Assembly (NCBI RefSeq): GCF_003970385.1
Contig: NZ_RXZH01000010.1
Location: forward strand, 30,135-94,134
Length of the DNA stretch: 64,000 nt
Reading direction: 5' to 3'
Source of the DNA: Vibrio aquaticus
Lineage (GTDB): Bacteria; Pseudomonadota; Gammaproteobacteria; Enterobacterales; Vibrionaceae
Part shown: in pieces, positions 34,180-42,952 of the stretch
How positions within the stretch are numbered: the stretch's first letter is position 1
How the letters are laid out: every line of letters begins with the position of its first letter
Position numbers and translations under genes: made by a program
The notes under the pieces: model-generated
Database searches by the model: none
What the model saw: the letters and a program-made list of their open reading frames with translations, nothing else
Told to the model about the DNA's origin: nothing

Positions 34180-35421
34180 ATGAGTTTAAAAAGAAGATTG
34201 GAACAATGGGAGCCACACTTTGAACCGGGAGGTAAATATCAGCGTTTTTATCCGTTATTTGAGGCCGCGGCGACGATAATATATACGCCCGGATTGGTGA
34301 ACAAAGGGCACACTCATGTTCGCGATAGTGTCGACTTAAAGCGGATTATGATCATGGTTTGGTTAGCAACATTCCCAGCCATGTTTTGGGGCATGTACAA
34401 CACAGGCCATCAAGCGGTCTCTGCGTTGCTCGTCACTTATTCTCAAGCGGATTTAGCTGCCTTAATTGAAGCAAGTTGGCGATTGAGTTGGGTGTTTGGC
34501 TCACCTCAGGCCATGACAGAAAGTGGCTGGGGACTACAGATGTTGCTCGGTGCCAGTTACTTTTTGCCTGTCTATGCCACCGTGTTCGTGGTTGGTGGTT
34601 TTTGGGAAGTGTTGTTTGCGATAGTCCGAAAGCATGAAGTGAATGAAGGCTTTTTTGTCAGCTCGGTGCTGTTCGCCCTAATACTCCCCCCGACCATTCC
34701 TTTGTGGCAAGCTGCACTCGGCATTACGTTTGGTATTGTGGTCGCGAAAGAAATCTTTGGTGGAACGGGGCGAAACTTCCTTAATCCTGCTTTAGCGGGT
34801 CGAGCTTTTCTCTACTTTGCGTATCCGAGCAATATGTCCGGAGGGGCGGTTTGGGTTGCAGCAGACGGGTATTCGGGAGCCACTCCATTGAGCCAATGGT
34901 ATGGCGGCGGCAGCAATGAATTGATCAACAACATGACCGGTCAGCCTATTGGATGGCTTGATGCCTTTGTCGGTAATCTGCCTGGTTCTATGGGGGAAGT
35001 TTCAACCTTATTGATCATGCTTAGTGGTGTGCTGCTGATAGCGATGAGAATTGCATCTTGGCGAATTGTGGCCGGTGTTTTAATTGGTGTCGTGCTAACG
35101 TCCAGTTTACTGAACTGGATCGGATCTGAGAGTAACAGTATGTTCTCAATGCCTTTCTACTGGCACTTTGTTCTCGGAGGTTTGGCTTTCGGTGCCTTCT
35201 TTATGGCAACCGATCCGGTGTCTGCTGCCTTTACCAATAAAGGTAAGTGGGCGTATGGCCTGTTGATTGGGGTGATGACAGTAGGGATTCGAGTGCTCAA
35301 TCCGGCGTATCCAGAGGGCATTATGTTAGCTATCTTATTTGCTAACTTATTTGCCCCACTGTTCGACTTCATTGTCAAAGATGCCAACATTAAGCGCCGA
35401 CAACGCAGACTATCCCGATAA
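34180..35421 (+). CDS. stand-alone paralogue of Na+-NQR subunit B (NqrB/RnfD family)
   Basis: 413 residues, close in sequence and length to the canonical vibrio NqrB: FEPGGKY near the start, SVDLKRIMIMVWLATFPAMFWGMYN, and the FMN-attachment motif SGAT with T235 (Thr236 in V. cholerae NqrB). The inhibitor/ubiquinone-site segment VVGGFWEV (G139, G140, E143) is kept. No nqrA, C, D, E or F is nearby, so it is an orphan copy. ATG 34180 has AGAGG 8 bases upstream; GTG 34171 is rejected. Possible roles: a replacement subunit for Na+-NQR or an independent flavoprotein. Divergent from cioAB with possible shared control. Confidence 0.85.
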   Translation: MSLKRRLEQWEPHFEPGGKYQRFYPLFEAAATIIYTPGLVNKGHTHVRDSVDLKRIMIMVWLATFPAMFWGMYNTGHQAVSALLVTYSQADLAALIEASWRLSWVFGSPQAMTESGWGLQMLLGASYFLPVYATVFVVGGFWEVLFAIVRKHEVNEGFFVSSVLFALILPPTIPLWQAALGITFGIVVAKEIFGGTGRNFLNPALAGRAFLYFAYPSNMSGGAVWVAADGYSGATPLSQWYGGGSNELINNMTGQPIGWLDAFVGNLPGSMGEVSTLLIMLSGVLLIAMRIASWRIVAGVLIGVVLTSSLLNWIGSESNSMFSMPFYWHFVLGGLAFGAFFMATDPVSAAFTNKGKWAYGLLIGVMTVGIRVLNPAYPEGIMLAILFANLFAPLFDFIVKDANIKRRQRRLSR

Positions 35422-35435
35422 AGCTATTAGTCGTA

Positions 35436-35465
35436 AAAAGGCCAACCGGTTTCGGTTGGCCTTTT
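35436..35465. terminator. convergent terminator after the nqrB-like gene
   Basis: 12-bp stem AAAAGGCCAACC-ggtttc-GGTTGGCCTTTT, active in both directions. Confidence 0.9.
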
Positions 35466-35468
35466 AAT

Positions 35469-35720
35469 TTAGTGCCAGCATAAATCGATTTCCAAAGGTG
35501 GGGAGTTGCCATCGTCCTCTCCACACATTTCGTCGTAAGCATTATTGTGGACAAGCGTAGCGGAAGAGAAGTGTTCGTCGCGAAAGTGGTGTCTAGCTTG
35601 TTCTAGACTTTGAAACTTGAGTGGCTTTTTTTGCTCGTCTCGAATGAGATTTTTATGTTGATTTTCAACGTAGTAGGCAAGGTAAATGCCCCCTTCGAAT
35701 GACTCAATAAGCAAATTCAT
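35469..35720 (-). CDS. small uncharacterised protein (DUF6482-like)
   Basis: 83 residues, MNLLIESFEGGIYLAYYVEN...PLKFQSLEQARHHF...LVHNNAYDEMCGEDD. The pattern of an ESFEGGIYL opening and an AYDEMCG closing matches small proteins I associate with DUF6482; this is a recollection, not a search. No signal peptide or membrane segment, so cytoplasmic. The ATG at 35720 has AGGAG 6-7 bases upstream. It shares the terminator with the nqrB-like gene. Function unknown. Confidence 0.7.
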   Translation of the reverse strand: MNLLIESFEGGIYLAYYVENQHKNLIRDEQKKPLKFQSLEQARHHFRDEHFSSATLVHNNAYDEMCGEDDGNSPPLEIDLCWH

Positions 35721-35829
35721 AACTAGCTCCTTGGTGACAGTGTTGATGTTTGTTACGAAGGTTGCGAGGAGAAGTTCAATAGAAAATCAGAACAGAGTGG
35801 GTGAATACAGGTTGGGGTTGGGTTAGCCA

Positions 35830-35860
35830 AAAAACAAAAAGCCCCGCAGATGCGGGGCTT
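35830..35860 (-). terminator. gor intrinsic terminator
   Basis: 10-bp stem AAGCCCCGCA-ga-TGCGGGGCTT; on the minus strand it is followed by a T tract, 22 bases past the gor stop. Confidence 0.9.
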
Positions 35861-35882
35861 AGTAAAGCGATTCGCGTTGTGC

Positions 35883-37238
35883 TTAACGCATTGTCACAAA
35901 CTCTTCTGAGCCAGTTGGGTGGATCGCTACCACAGAGTCGAAGTCTGCTTTGGTTGCGCCCATCTTCATTGCTACGCCGAAGCCTTGAATCATCTCATCA
36001 ACCGTGAAGCCGATGCCGTGTAGGCCAACAACCGTCTCTTCTTCGCCCGCACACACTAGCTTCATCTTACATGGCTGACGGTGCTTAGTAACCGCTGTGT
36101 ACATTGCCGTAAAGCCAGACGTGTAAACTTTCACGTTGTCTTTGCCGTATTTCTCTTCAGCTTCTTGAGTTGTTAGACCAATCGTACCGATCGGTGGGTG
36201 GCTAAATACAACAGTAGGAACTAGGTTGTAGTCCATTTTTGCATTCGTTTTGCCGTTGAATAGACGCTCAGAAAGTTGACGACCTGCTTTAACCGCAACA
36301 GGAGTCAGTTCGATACCGCCTTCCATGATGTCACCGACACAGTAGATGCCTTTCACGTTGGTTTCTTGGTATTCGTCTACCTTGATGTAACCACGGTCGT
36401 TAGTTGCCACACCTGTTGATGCAAGGTTGATTGCGTCTGTTGCAGGGTGACGGCCGATTGCCCAGATAAGTTGATCAACGTTTTGCGTGTTGCCGTTTTC
36501 TAGGTGAAGAGTCAGGCTGCCATCCGCTTCTTTCACGATCTCTTTTGGAATAGATTGCGTGTGTAGCTTAGGACCTTCAGCGTCCATAACTTCAACTAGC
36601 GTATCGATGATCATTGGGTCAAAGCTACGTAGTGGCGATTCTTTACGAACGAACAGGTGAGTTTCAGTACCTAGCGCGTTCAGTACACCTGCGATTTCAA
36701 CTGCAATGTAACCTGCGCCGATAACCGCAACGCGTTTTGGTTGCTCGTTTAGCTCAAAGAAGCCGTTTGAGTCGATGCCGAACTCTGCGCCTGGAATGTT
36801 AGGAATGCTTGGACGACCACCCACAGCGATTAGGATATGGTCTGCCGTGTAGTGCTCGCCATTCACTTCAACCGTTTTCTCGTCAACGAACTTAGCAAAG
36901 CCTTTAATAACGTTTACTTTGTTGTTGCCTAGAACGCGATCGTAAGATTGGTGAATGCGGCCAATGTAAGCCTGACGACTCTCAACCAGCTTGCTCCAGT
37001 CAAAGCCTTTCACATCGACATCGAAGCCGTAGTCTTCTGCGTATAGGTTCATTGCGTCTGCAATTTGAGCACCATGCCACATAACTTTCTTAGGCACACA
37101 GCCCACGTTTACACACGTACCACCTAGGTCTTGAGCTTCGATTAGGGCTACTTTCGCGCCGTACATCGCCGCGCGGTTTGCTGATGCGATACCGCCTGAA
37201 CCACCACCGATACAGATGTAATCAAAATGAGTCGCCAT
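35883..37238 (-). CDS. gor: glutathione-disulfide reductase
   Basis: 451 residues. NADPH-dependent FAD flavoenzyme that reduces GSSG to GSH in the cytoplasm. FAD motif CIGGGSGGIASANRA (about residues 8-22), redox-active disulfide GGTCVNVGCVPKK (about 38-50), NADPH-binding GAGYIAVEIAGVL, and C-terminal catalytic HPTGSEE. ATG 37238 has GGAG 7-10 bases upstream; the ATG four codons further up lacks this. Monocistronic with its own terminator. Confidence 0.97.
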   Translation of the reverse strand: MATHFDYICIGGGSGGIASANRAAMYGAKVALIEAQDLGGTCVNVGCVPKKVMWHGAQIADAMNLYAEDYGFDVDVKGFDWSKLVESRQAYIGRIHQSYDRVLGNNKVNVIKGFAKFVDEKTVEVNGEHYTADHILIAVGGRPSIPNIPGAEFGIDSNGFFELNEQPKRVAVIGAGYIAVEIAGVLNALGTETHLFVRKESPLRSFDPMIIDTLVEVMDAEGPKLHTQSIPKEIVKEADGSLTLHLENGNTQNVDQLIWAIGRHPATDAINLASTGVATNDRGYIKVDEYQETNVKGIYCVGDIMEGGIELTPVAVKAGRQLSERLFNGKTNAKMDYNLVPTVVFSHPPIGTIGLTTQEAEEKYGKDNVKVYTSGFTAMYTAVTKHRQPCKMKLVCAGEEETVVGLHGIGFTVDEMIQGFGVAMKMGATKADFDSVVAIHPTGSEEFVTMR

Positions 37239-37433
37239 TACTTTCTCCAAGCTGTTTGAATTATTGAATGCTATGCAAAATTACATGGGGGCAGGGTGAC
37301 GTAAACTCAATCTGCCCAGCATAGTGCTCCGTTGGCTCCTATCATAAATCGACTCCCTTCGATTTCCCAATGAGAAAAAGTGACAAAACTTATGACAAAT
37401 AGCGATAAAACAGAGCACTTAGTTAAAAGGGAA

Positions 37434-38273
37434 TTACTCCGGTACTATCCATTCGACTTTAAAGTGACCGGTTGCAGGAGCAATTGCTTCTTGCAGGAAT
37501 GGAAGAATTTCTTTCATCTGGCTTTCTAGCTTCCACGGTGGGTTAATCACAATCATGCCTGATGCGGTCATTCCACGCTCGTTGGTGTCTGGTGATACGC
37601 CAAGTTCAATTTGAAGAATCTTACGAATCCCCAAGCCTTCTAGACCTTCGATCATGTCTTCAATGTCACAGCGGTTAACCACTGGATACCAAATCGCGTA
37701 AATGCCCGTTGCCCAGCGCTTGTGACTTTGGAAAATCGCATTCACTACATCACGGTACTCTTTTGCCAGTTCATAAGGAGGGTCAATCAGCACCAAGCCA
37801 CGGCGTTCTTGTGGTGGCAAGCTCGCTTTCAGACGTTTAAAGCCATCTTCTTTGTAGATAGAGACCTGACGATCGCGGTGGAACTCTTGCTCAAGTAGCG
37901 GGTGATCGGCTGGGTGAAGCTCAGTTAGCACCATGCGGTCTTGCGGGCGTAACTGAGCACGAGCCACGCGTGGTGAGCCTGGGTAGTAACGCAGCGCATC
38001 ACCATTGTTGAGCGTTTTAATCGACTCAAGGTAGCTTTGAATATCTTGTGGGATGTCAGCTTGCTCCCAAATACGAGCGATACCTTGCTTGTATTCGCCA
38101 GTTTTTTCTGACCATTCGTGAGTCAGGTCGTAACGGCCCACACCTGAGTGCGTATCGTGGTAGACAAATGGCTTATCTTTTTGCTTGAGCGAATCCAGAA
38201 TAAGGCTTTGAACGATATGCTTAACCACATCGGCGTGGTTACCTGCGTGAAAACTATGGCGATAACTTAACAA
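37434..38273 (-). CDS. rlmJ: 23S rRNA (adenine(2030)-N6)-methyltransferase RlmJ
   Basis: 279 residues. The N-terminus MLSYRHSFHAGNHADVVKHIV and DTHSGVGRYDL are characteristic of RlmJ, with the N6-adenine methyltransferase catalytic motif DPPYE (VLIDPPYELAKEY, near residue 163). It methylates A2030 of 23S rRNA using SAM. Divergent from prlC, a neighbour pair conserved in enterics and vibrios. Confidence 0.95.
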   Translation of the reverse strand: MLSYRHSFHAGNHADVVKHIVQSLILDSLKQKDKPFVYHDTHSGVGRYDLTHEWSEKTGEYKQGIARIWEQADIPQDIQSYLESIKTLNNGDALRYYPGSPRVARAQLRPQDRMVLTELHPADHPLLEQEFHRDRQVSIYKEDGFKRLKASLPPQERRGLVLIDPPYELAKEYRDVVNAIFQSHKRWATGIYAIWYPVVNRCDIEDMIEGLEGLGIRKILQIELGVSPDTNERGMTASGMIVINPPWKLESQMKEILPFLQEAIAPATGHFKVEWIVPE

Positions 38274-38392
38274 AATGACTCTCTCGAAATGGTCTTACAA
38301 CCATGATGACGTTAATACGAATAATTCGCTGATTATATACGCAGTGGCTGTGTGATGCTCGCCTTTAGCGACAACTTCGCTCGTGTTGGCTA

Positions 38393-38420
38393 TTGAAAAA
38401 TGCCTATCGCACCTATATTT
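38393..38420 (+). promoter_or_regulatory. prlC promoter, possible heat-shock type
   Basis: TTGAAA (38393-38398) with TATATT (38415-38420) at a 16-base spacing is an acceptable sigma-70 promoter. The same DNA also reads TTGAAA-N13-CCTATATTT, close to a sigma-32 pattern; prlC is a heat-shock gene in E. coli. Confidence 0.5.
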
Positions 38421-38491
38421 AATCTTTAAGACGTTGAATATACTCAATAGACGAACCTGGAGTTCGCTTTCGACTACAAAAGGAATGATTT

Positions 38492-40534
38492 ATGCCAAAT
38501 CCACTTCTTAGCTTTACTGATTTGCCCCCGTTTTCACAGATTAAACCTGAGCACGTTAAGCCAGCAGTAGAGCAGGCGATTGCAGACTGCCGTTCTAAAA
38601 TCGAGCAGGTGCTTGCTGGTGATATCTCCCCAACGTGGGACAGTGTGGTAGCACCAATCGAAGAGGTGGATGATCGCTTAAGTCGTATTTGGTCACCAGT
38701 GAGCCACATGAACTCGGTGGTCAACAGTGATGAATTGCGCGATGCATACGAAAGCTGCCTACCACTGCTGTCAGAGTACGGCACTTGGGTTGGCCAACAT
38801 AAAGGTTTGTTTGATGCTTATAAGGCGATCAAGGCGAGCGATGAGTTTGCTCAGTTGACTCAAGCGCAGAAGAAAACCATTACTGATTCTCTACGTGACT
38901 TTGAACTGTCGGGCATTGGCTTGCCTGCGGATGAACAGCATCGCTATGGTGAAATCAGCAAGCGTATGTCAGAGCTAGGCTCTAAGTTCTCTAATAACGT
39001 ACTTGATGCGACCATGGGTTGGAGCAAGCATGTGACGGATGAGAAAGAACTCGCAGGTATGCCAGAGTCGGCACTGGCGGCAGCAAAAGCGGCGGCAGAG
39101 TCGAAAGAGCTTGAAGGTTACCTACTGACACTCGATATCCCATCTTACTTACCAGTCATGACTTACTGTGATAACCAGGAACTGCGTAAAGAGCTGTACG
39201 AAGCGTACGTGACGCGTGCTTCTGATCGTGGCCCGAAAGCCGGTGAGTGGGATAACACAGAGATCATCAACGAACAGCTAAAACTGCGCTATGAGATTTC
39301 TCGTATGCTGGGTTTCAACACTTACAGTGAGAAGTCTTTAGCAACCAAGATGGCAGAGAATCCAGCTCAGGTACTGGGTTTCCTTAATGACCTTGCGACT
39401 AAAGCGAAACCTCAAGGTGAACGTGAGGTAGAAGAGCTGCGCCAATTTGCTAAAGCAGAGTTTGGCGTTGAAGCGCTTAACCTGTGGGATATCGCTTACT
39501 ACAGCGAGAAGCAAAAGCAGCACCTATTCCAAATCTCAGATGAAGAGTTGCGTCCATACTTCCCAGAAGCGAAGGCGGTAAGCGGTCTATTCGAAGTGCT
39601 GAATCGCGTCTTCGGTATGACGGTTAAAGAGCGCGAAGGTGTCGATACTTGGCACGAGTCAGTACGCTTCTTTGACATTTTCGATGCCGATAACAACCTT
39701 CGTGGTAGCTTCTACCTAGATTTGTACGCTCGTGAACATAAACGTGGCGGCGCTTGGATGGATGAATGTCGAGTACGTCGTGTTAATGAATCTGGTGAAC
39801 TGCAATCACCAGTAGCGTATCTAACCTGTAACTTTAACCGCCCAGTCGGTGACAAGCCTGCGCTGTTTACTCACGATGAAGTGGTAACGCTGTTCCACGA
39901 ATTTGGTCACGGTATTCACCACATGCTGACTCAAGTTGAGTCGGGTGCGGTATCGGGTATCAACGGTGTGCCATGGGATGCGGTCGAGCTACCAAGTCAG
40001 TTCCTAGAAAACTGGTGTTGGGAAGAAGAGGCACTGGCGTTTATCTCGGGTCACTTTGAAACTGGTGAAGCACTACCAAAAGAGATGCTAGAAAAAATGC
40101 TGGCGGCGAAAAACTTCCAGTCAGCGATGTTTATTCTGCGTCAGCTTGAATTTGGTCTGTTTGATTTCACGCTACACACCGAGTTTGAACCTGAGGTTGG
40201 CCCTCGAGTGCTTGAGACGCTAGCGGAAGTGAAATCCAAAGTAGCAGTATTACCAAGCTTGGAGTGGAACAGATTCTCACACAGCTTTGGCCATATCTTT
40301 GCTGGTGGTTACAGCGCAGGGTATTACAGCTACCTATGGGCAGAAGTCTTGTCAGCAGATGCGTTCTCTCGCTTTGAAGAAGAAGGTATCTTTAATACCG
40401 AAACGGGTCAGAGCTTCCTAAACAACATCCTTGAGATGGGTGGCAGTGAAGAACCGATGGAGCTGTTCAAACGCTTCCGTGGCCGTGAACCACAAATCGA
40501 TGCCTTGCTACGTCATTCAGGCATCAGTGCTTAA
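38492..40534 (+). CDS. prlC: oligopeptidase A (M3 zinc metallopeptidase)
   Basis: 680 residues, thimet-oligopeptidase family. Zinc-binding HEXXH in VTLFHEFGHGIHHML (near residue 470), with the third ligand Glu in the downstream LPSQFLENWCWEEEA segment. Degrades cytoplasmic peptides, including cleaved signal peptides. ATG 38492 preceded by AAAGGAATG. Divergent from rlmJ; strong terminator downstream. Confidence 0.97.
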   Translation: MPNPLLSFTDLPPFSQIKPEHVKPAVEQAIADCRSKIEQVLAGDISPTWDSVVAPIEEVDDRLSRIWSPVSHMNSVVNSDELRDAYESCLPLLSEYGTWVGQHKGLFDAYKAIKASDEFAQLTQAQKKTITDSLRDFELSGIGLPADEQHRYGEISKRMSELGSKFSNNVLDATMGWSKHVTDEKELAGMPESALAAAKAAAESKELEGYLLTLDIPSYLPVMTYCDNQELRKELYEAYVTRASDRGPKAGEWDNTEIINEQLKLRYEISRMLGFNTYSEKSLATKMAENPAQVLGFLNDLATKAKPQGEREVEELRQFAKAEFGVEALNLWDIAYYSEKQKQHLFQISDEELRPYFPEAKAVSGLFEVLNRVFGMTVKEREGVDTWHESVRFFDIFDADNNLRGSFYLDLYAREHKRGGAWMDECRVRRVNESGELQSPVAYLTCNFNRPVGDKPALFTHDEVVTLFHEFGHGIHHMLTQVESGAVSGINGVPWDAVELPSQFLENWCWEEEALAFISGHFETGEALPKEMLEKMLAAKNFQSAMFILRQLEFGLFDFTLHTEFEPEVGPRVLETLAEVKSKVAVLPSLEWNRFSHSFGHIFAGGYSAGYYSYLWAEVLSADAFSRFEEEGIFNTETGQSFLNNILEMGGSEEPMELFKRFRGREPQIDALLRHSGISA

Positions 40535-40555
40535 TTCCTTTTTAGAGAAATAAAC

Positions 40556-40592
40556 AAAACGCCCCTGACTTGATGAGTCAGGGGCGTTTTTT
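40556..40592 (+). terminator. prlC intrinsic terminator
   Basis: 15-bp perfect stem AAAACGCCCCTGACT-tgatg-AGTCAGGGGCGTTTT followed by T. Confidence 0.95.
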
Positions 40593-40630
40593 ATTGATAT
40601 GATAATCAGCGTAGCATGCAAGGAGGTAAA

Positions 40631-40843
40631 ATGCTGAAACTAGGTAAGATGTTGATATTGAGCGTACTGCTAGGGGCGTCTGGTTGTGCGGAGCTAAAGC
40701 AAGCGGGGACTGATATTGGTCACGCGACTCGTGATGCTACAACGGCGATTGGTCATGCAACACGAGATGCGACTAAAGCAATAGGTCACGCCTCTCGTGA
40801 TGCAGTTAACTCGGTCAACGATGATCTAAACAGCGATGGCTAG
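40631..40843 (+). CDS. small lipoprotein with 11-residue tandem repeats
   Basis: 70 residues. Signal peptide ending in a lipobox, LGASGC (lipidated Cys at residue 19), then AELKQAGTD and three tandem copies of an 11-residue unit (IGHATRDATTA, IGHATRDATKA, IGHASRDAVNS), helical and amphipathic by pattern. ATG 40631 has a perfect AAGGAGGT. The repeats are reflected in 33-bp DNA repeats at about 40717-40812. Outer-membrane location is likely. It could be an Lpp- or entericidin-like small structural lipoprotein, but I recognise no family. Confidence 0.75.
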   Translation: MLKLGKMLILSVLLGASGCAELKQAGTDIGHATRDATTAIGHATRDATKAIGHASRDAVNSVNDDLNSDG

Positions 40844-41295
40844 CGAGAAAACTTAGCTCTTAGCAGTTTATCGATGGAGAATGGTCCTGCCCCCCATACC
40901 ACTACGATTAGGATCATCAGACCCCATAATTGGTGGTCAAAGAAGCCTTGCTCCCACAACACAGGGTAAGAGACCACAGCGATAATATTAAATACAAATA
41001 GGATCGCTGCCATTGGTCGGGTTAATAATCCTAGTGCTAAGAACACTGGCAGAATCAGCTCTGCGGCGGTACCCATATAAGCAGCTAACTGCCAAGGCAA
41101 TACCGGCACTTGGTACTCATACTCAAACAAGAACAGTGTGCTATCCCAAGTCGATATCTTGGTTAATCCAGAATTGAAAAAGACCCAGGCAACCCAAAGC
41201 CGACAGAAAAGCAGCAGCAATGGAACAAATACAGATTGCGCTTTTTCAATCACGGCATCGTAGCTATTCAGACTATTTTTTATCAATTCAGACAT
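40840..41295 (-). CDS. DoxX-family membrane protein (bufferin operon, BufD-type)
   Basis: 151 residues with four predicted membrane helices. DoxX signatures: LLFCRLWVAWVFFNSGLTKISTW, MGTAAELILPVFLALGLLTRPMAAILF. Its start is 11 bases downstream of the bufC stop, and DoxX proteins are common last members of bufferin operons. Role unknown, possibly quinone- or thiol-linked redox in the membrane. Its stop TAG overlaps the stop of the lipoprotein gene on the other strand within the palindrome CTAG (40840-40843). Confidence 0.88.
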   Translation of the reverse strand: MSELIKNSLNSYDAVIEKAQSVFVPLLLLFCRLWVAWVFFNSGLTKISTWDSTLFLFEYEYQVPVLPWQLAAYMGTAAELILPVFLALGLLTRPMAAILFVFNIIAVVSYPVLWEQGFFDHQLWGLMILIVVVWGAGPFSIDKLLRAKFSR

Positions 41296-41306
41296 TGTTT
41301 TTCCCC

Positions 41307-42068
41307 TTAGCGTGCGAGCGAAAACCCAGCAATCAAATTGCTTTCGACAAAGTAATTAAGATGTTCAAGTGCATGAGGCGGCGTTTCACCTAAGGTGCTA
41401 CCAGAGTGTAGGTGTTGCAGTAACTCAAAGGCGCCATCATCGAGAGGCTGCATCCAAATCGTTCCCTGCTGAGAACAACAGATCACACCATGTTCCGCTT
41501 GGTCTAAATTCAATCCGTCAAAGTTATTGTTATCAATGGCTTTCTTAAGAGAAAACACGGCGTATTGAGATTGAAAAAAGTTCACACCGGGCTGCAAATG
41601 AAGATGTATAGAAGCTTGTTGTTCTGGCGCAATTTCCCCAAGTTTTGCCAGTGGTAGCAAAGAATCACACACAGAGATATTACCTTGCTGTTGCTGAGCC
41701 AAATCGATACACCATTCAAAACGAGCCACTTCACTGGCATAGGGTGCCGCTTCAACGACCGCTGGAAATTGCTCGATAGTATGTGAAAAATGCTCTCCGT
41801 ATTTACTGACATCGCCAGCTTCTAACGGGTTAGTCAGTACATGCTGTCTTGCTAATTGAGCAAAACATTCTTCGCCGACCAGAGCCGAGACCATCGGATA
41901 GGTCGCTTCGAGCACCTCACTGAGGCTAACCACAAAGTTATTGCGATAGATCTGCATGCGTTCGTCGGCGCTGAAGGTATCACTCACAATGCCACATTCT
42001 TCGCCAGTGGCTTGATAATGAAGGGCTTTGGCGAATTGATGCTGTAACTTTGTCAAAGAAAGGTTCAT
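41307..42068 (-). CDS. bufC: DUF2063 / BufC-type partner protein of the MNIO enzyme
   Basis: 253 residues. N-terminal DUF2063 (putative DNA-binding fold; LQHQFAKALHY ... MQIYRNNFVVSLSEVLEATYPMVSALVG ... FAQLARQHVLTNP, about residues 8-95), then a C-terminal region with little similarity known to me. In bufferin and methanobactin-like systems the equivalent protein binds the precursor peptide and the MNIO enzyme. Its ATG overlaps the bufB stop by 4 bases (ATGA), so the two are translationally coupled. Confidence 0.88.
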   Translation of the reverse strand: MNLSLTKLQHQFAKALHYQATGEECGIVSDTFSADERMQIYRNNFVVSLSEVLEATYPMVSALVGEECFAQLARQHVLTNPLEAGDVSKYGEHFSHTIEQFPAVVEAAPYASEVARFEWCIDLAQQQQGNISVCDSLLPLAKLGEIAPEQQASIHLHLQPGVNFFQSQYAVFSLKKAIDNNNFDGLNLDQAEHGVICCSQQGTIWMQPLDDGAFELLQHLHSGSTLGETPPHALEHLNYFVESNLIAGFSLAR

Positions 42069-42928
42069 GAAGCGATCCTCTCTTCGTTATTGGTCATTAT
42101 TCCCTGCACACGCTGGTTAGCCTTGTCTGCTTCAGCAAGTAACACTTCGGGTGTTGGAATATCTAAATCCCATTCAATCAGAGTATGACGAGAACCATGT
42201 TGTTTTAGCCATTGTTCGTACAATTGCCAAACTTCGTCACTGACAGGTTGGCTGTGAGTATCAATCCAGATTTCGCCTTTTTCCAATTGCTTGATGGTAA
42301 AACCTGCCAAGTGAATTTCATCGACATGCTCTGCGGGGATCGCATCCAAATAGGTTTGCGAATCAAATCCATGATTGAAAGCCGAGACGTGAATGTTGTT
42401 TAAATCGAGTAGCAAGCGACAGTCAGTGTTGCGTTGAACTTCGGAGAGGAATTCCCATTCAGGAATGGTCGAATGAGCAAACTTCACATAGCTGGAAGGG
42501 TTCTCGATCAGGATTGGTCGCTGCAGGTAATCTTGCACCTCAATAACGTTGCGACAAAAAACGCCTAACGCTTCTTCGGTATAAGGCAGCGGCAGCAGGT
42601 CATTGAAATAGTGCCCGCCATTTTCACTCCAACTTAAATGATCGGAGACGAGAAAGGGTTTTATCTCATCAATTAAGCTTTTCAGTTGTTTGAGATGTGG
42701 TTGGCTTATTCGGCCAACACTGCCAAGCGACAAGCCAATACCATGGCAGCTAATTCGGTAATCATTGGCAATGTTTCTAAGGGTATGACGAGCAGCAGAG
42801 TGGGGCTGAAAGTAGTTCTCACTGTGGATTTCTAACCAAGAAAGCGCAGGCTGTTGGTGAGAAAAGTAATCCAAATGGGGTGTTCGCAACCCTACACCAA
42901 TATGATTGTGATAGTTATGGTTTGTCAC
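42065..42928 (-). CDS. bufB: MNIO-family (DUF692) multinuclear non-haem iron oxygenase, bufferin synthase
   Basis: 287 residues, TIM-barrel DUF692. Segments carrying the probable iron ligands: HIGVGLRTPHLDYF, LEIHSENYF, HGIGLSLGSVG, VSDHLSWS, ENPSSYVKF, LLLDLNNIHVSAFNHGFD, EIHLAGF, DTHSQPV and EWDLD. In characterised bufferins this enzyme converts precursor cysteines to thiooxazole-type heterocycles. Encoded between the precursor (79 bases upstream, across a hairpin) and bufC (4-base overlap). Confidence 0.93.
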   Translation of the reverse strand: MTNHNYHNHIGVGLRTPHLDYFSHQQPALSWLEIHSENYFQPHSAARHTLRNIANDYRISCHGIGLSLGSVGRISQPHLKQLKSLIDEIKPFLVSDHLSWSENGGHYFNDLLPLPYTEEALGVFCRNVIEVQDYLQRPILIENPSSYVKFAHSTIPEWEFLSEVQRNTDCRLLLDLNNIHVSAFNHGFDSQTYLDAIPAEHVDEIHLAGFTIKQLEKGEIWIDTHSQPVSDEVWQLYEQWLKQHGSRHTLIEWDLDIPTPEVLLAEADKANQRVQGIMTNNEERIAS

Positions 42929-42952
42929 GGGCGAGTCCTTTGCGAGTCAGTA

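Noticed and set aside
40631..40843. Repeat-containing lipoprotein as antifreeze or toxin-like peptide
   Set aside because: Only a lipobox and helical repeats are visible; no specific functional motif supports such a claim.
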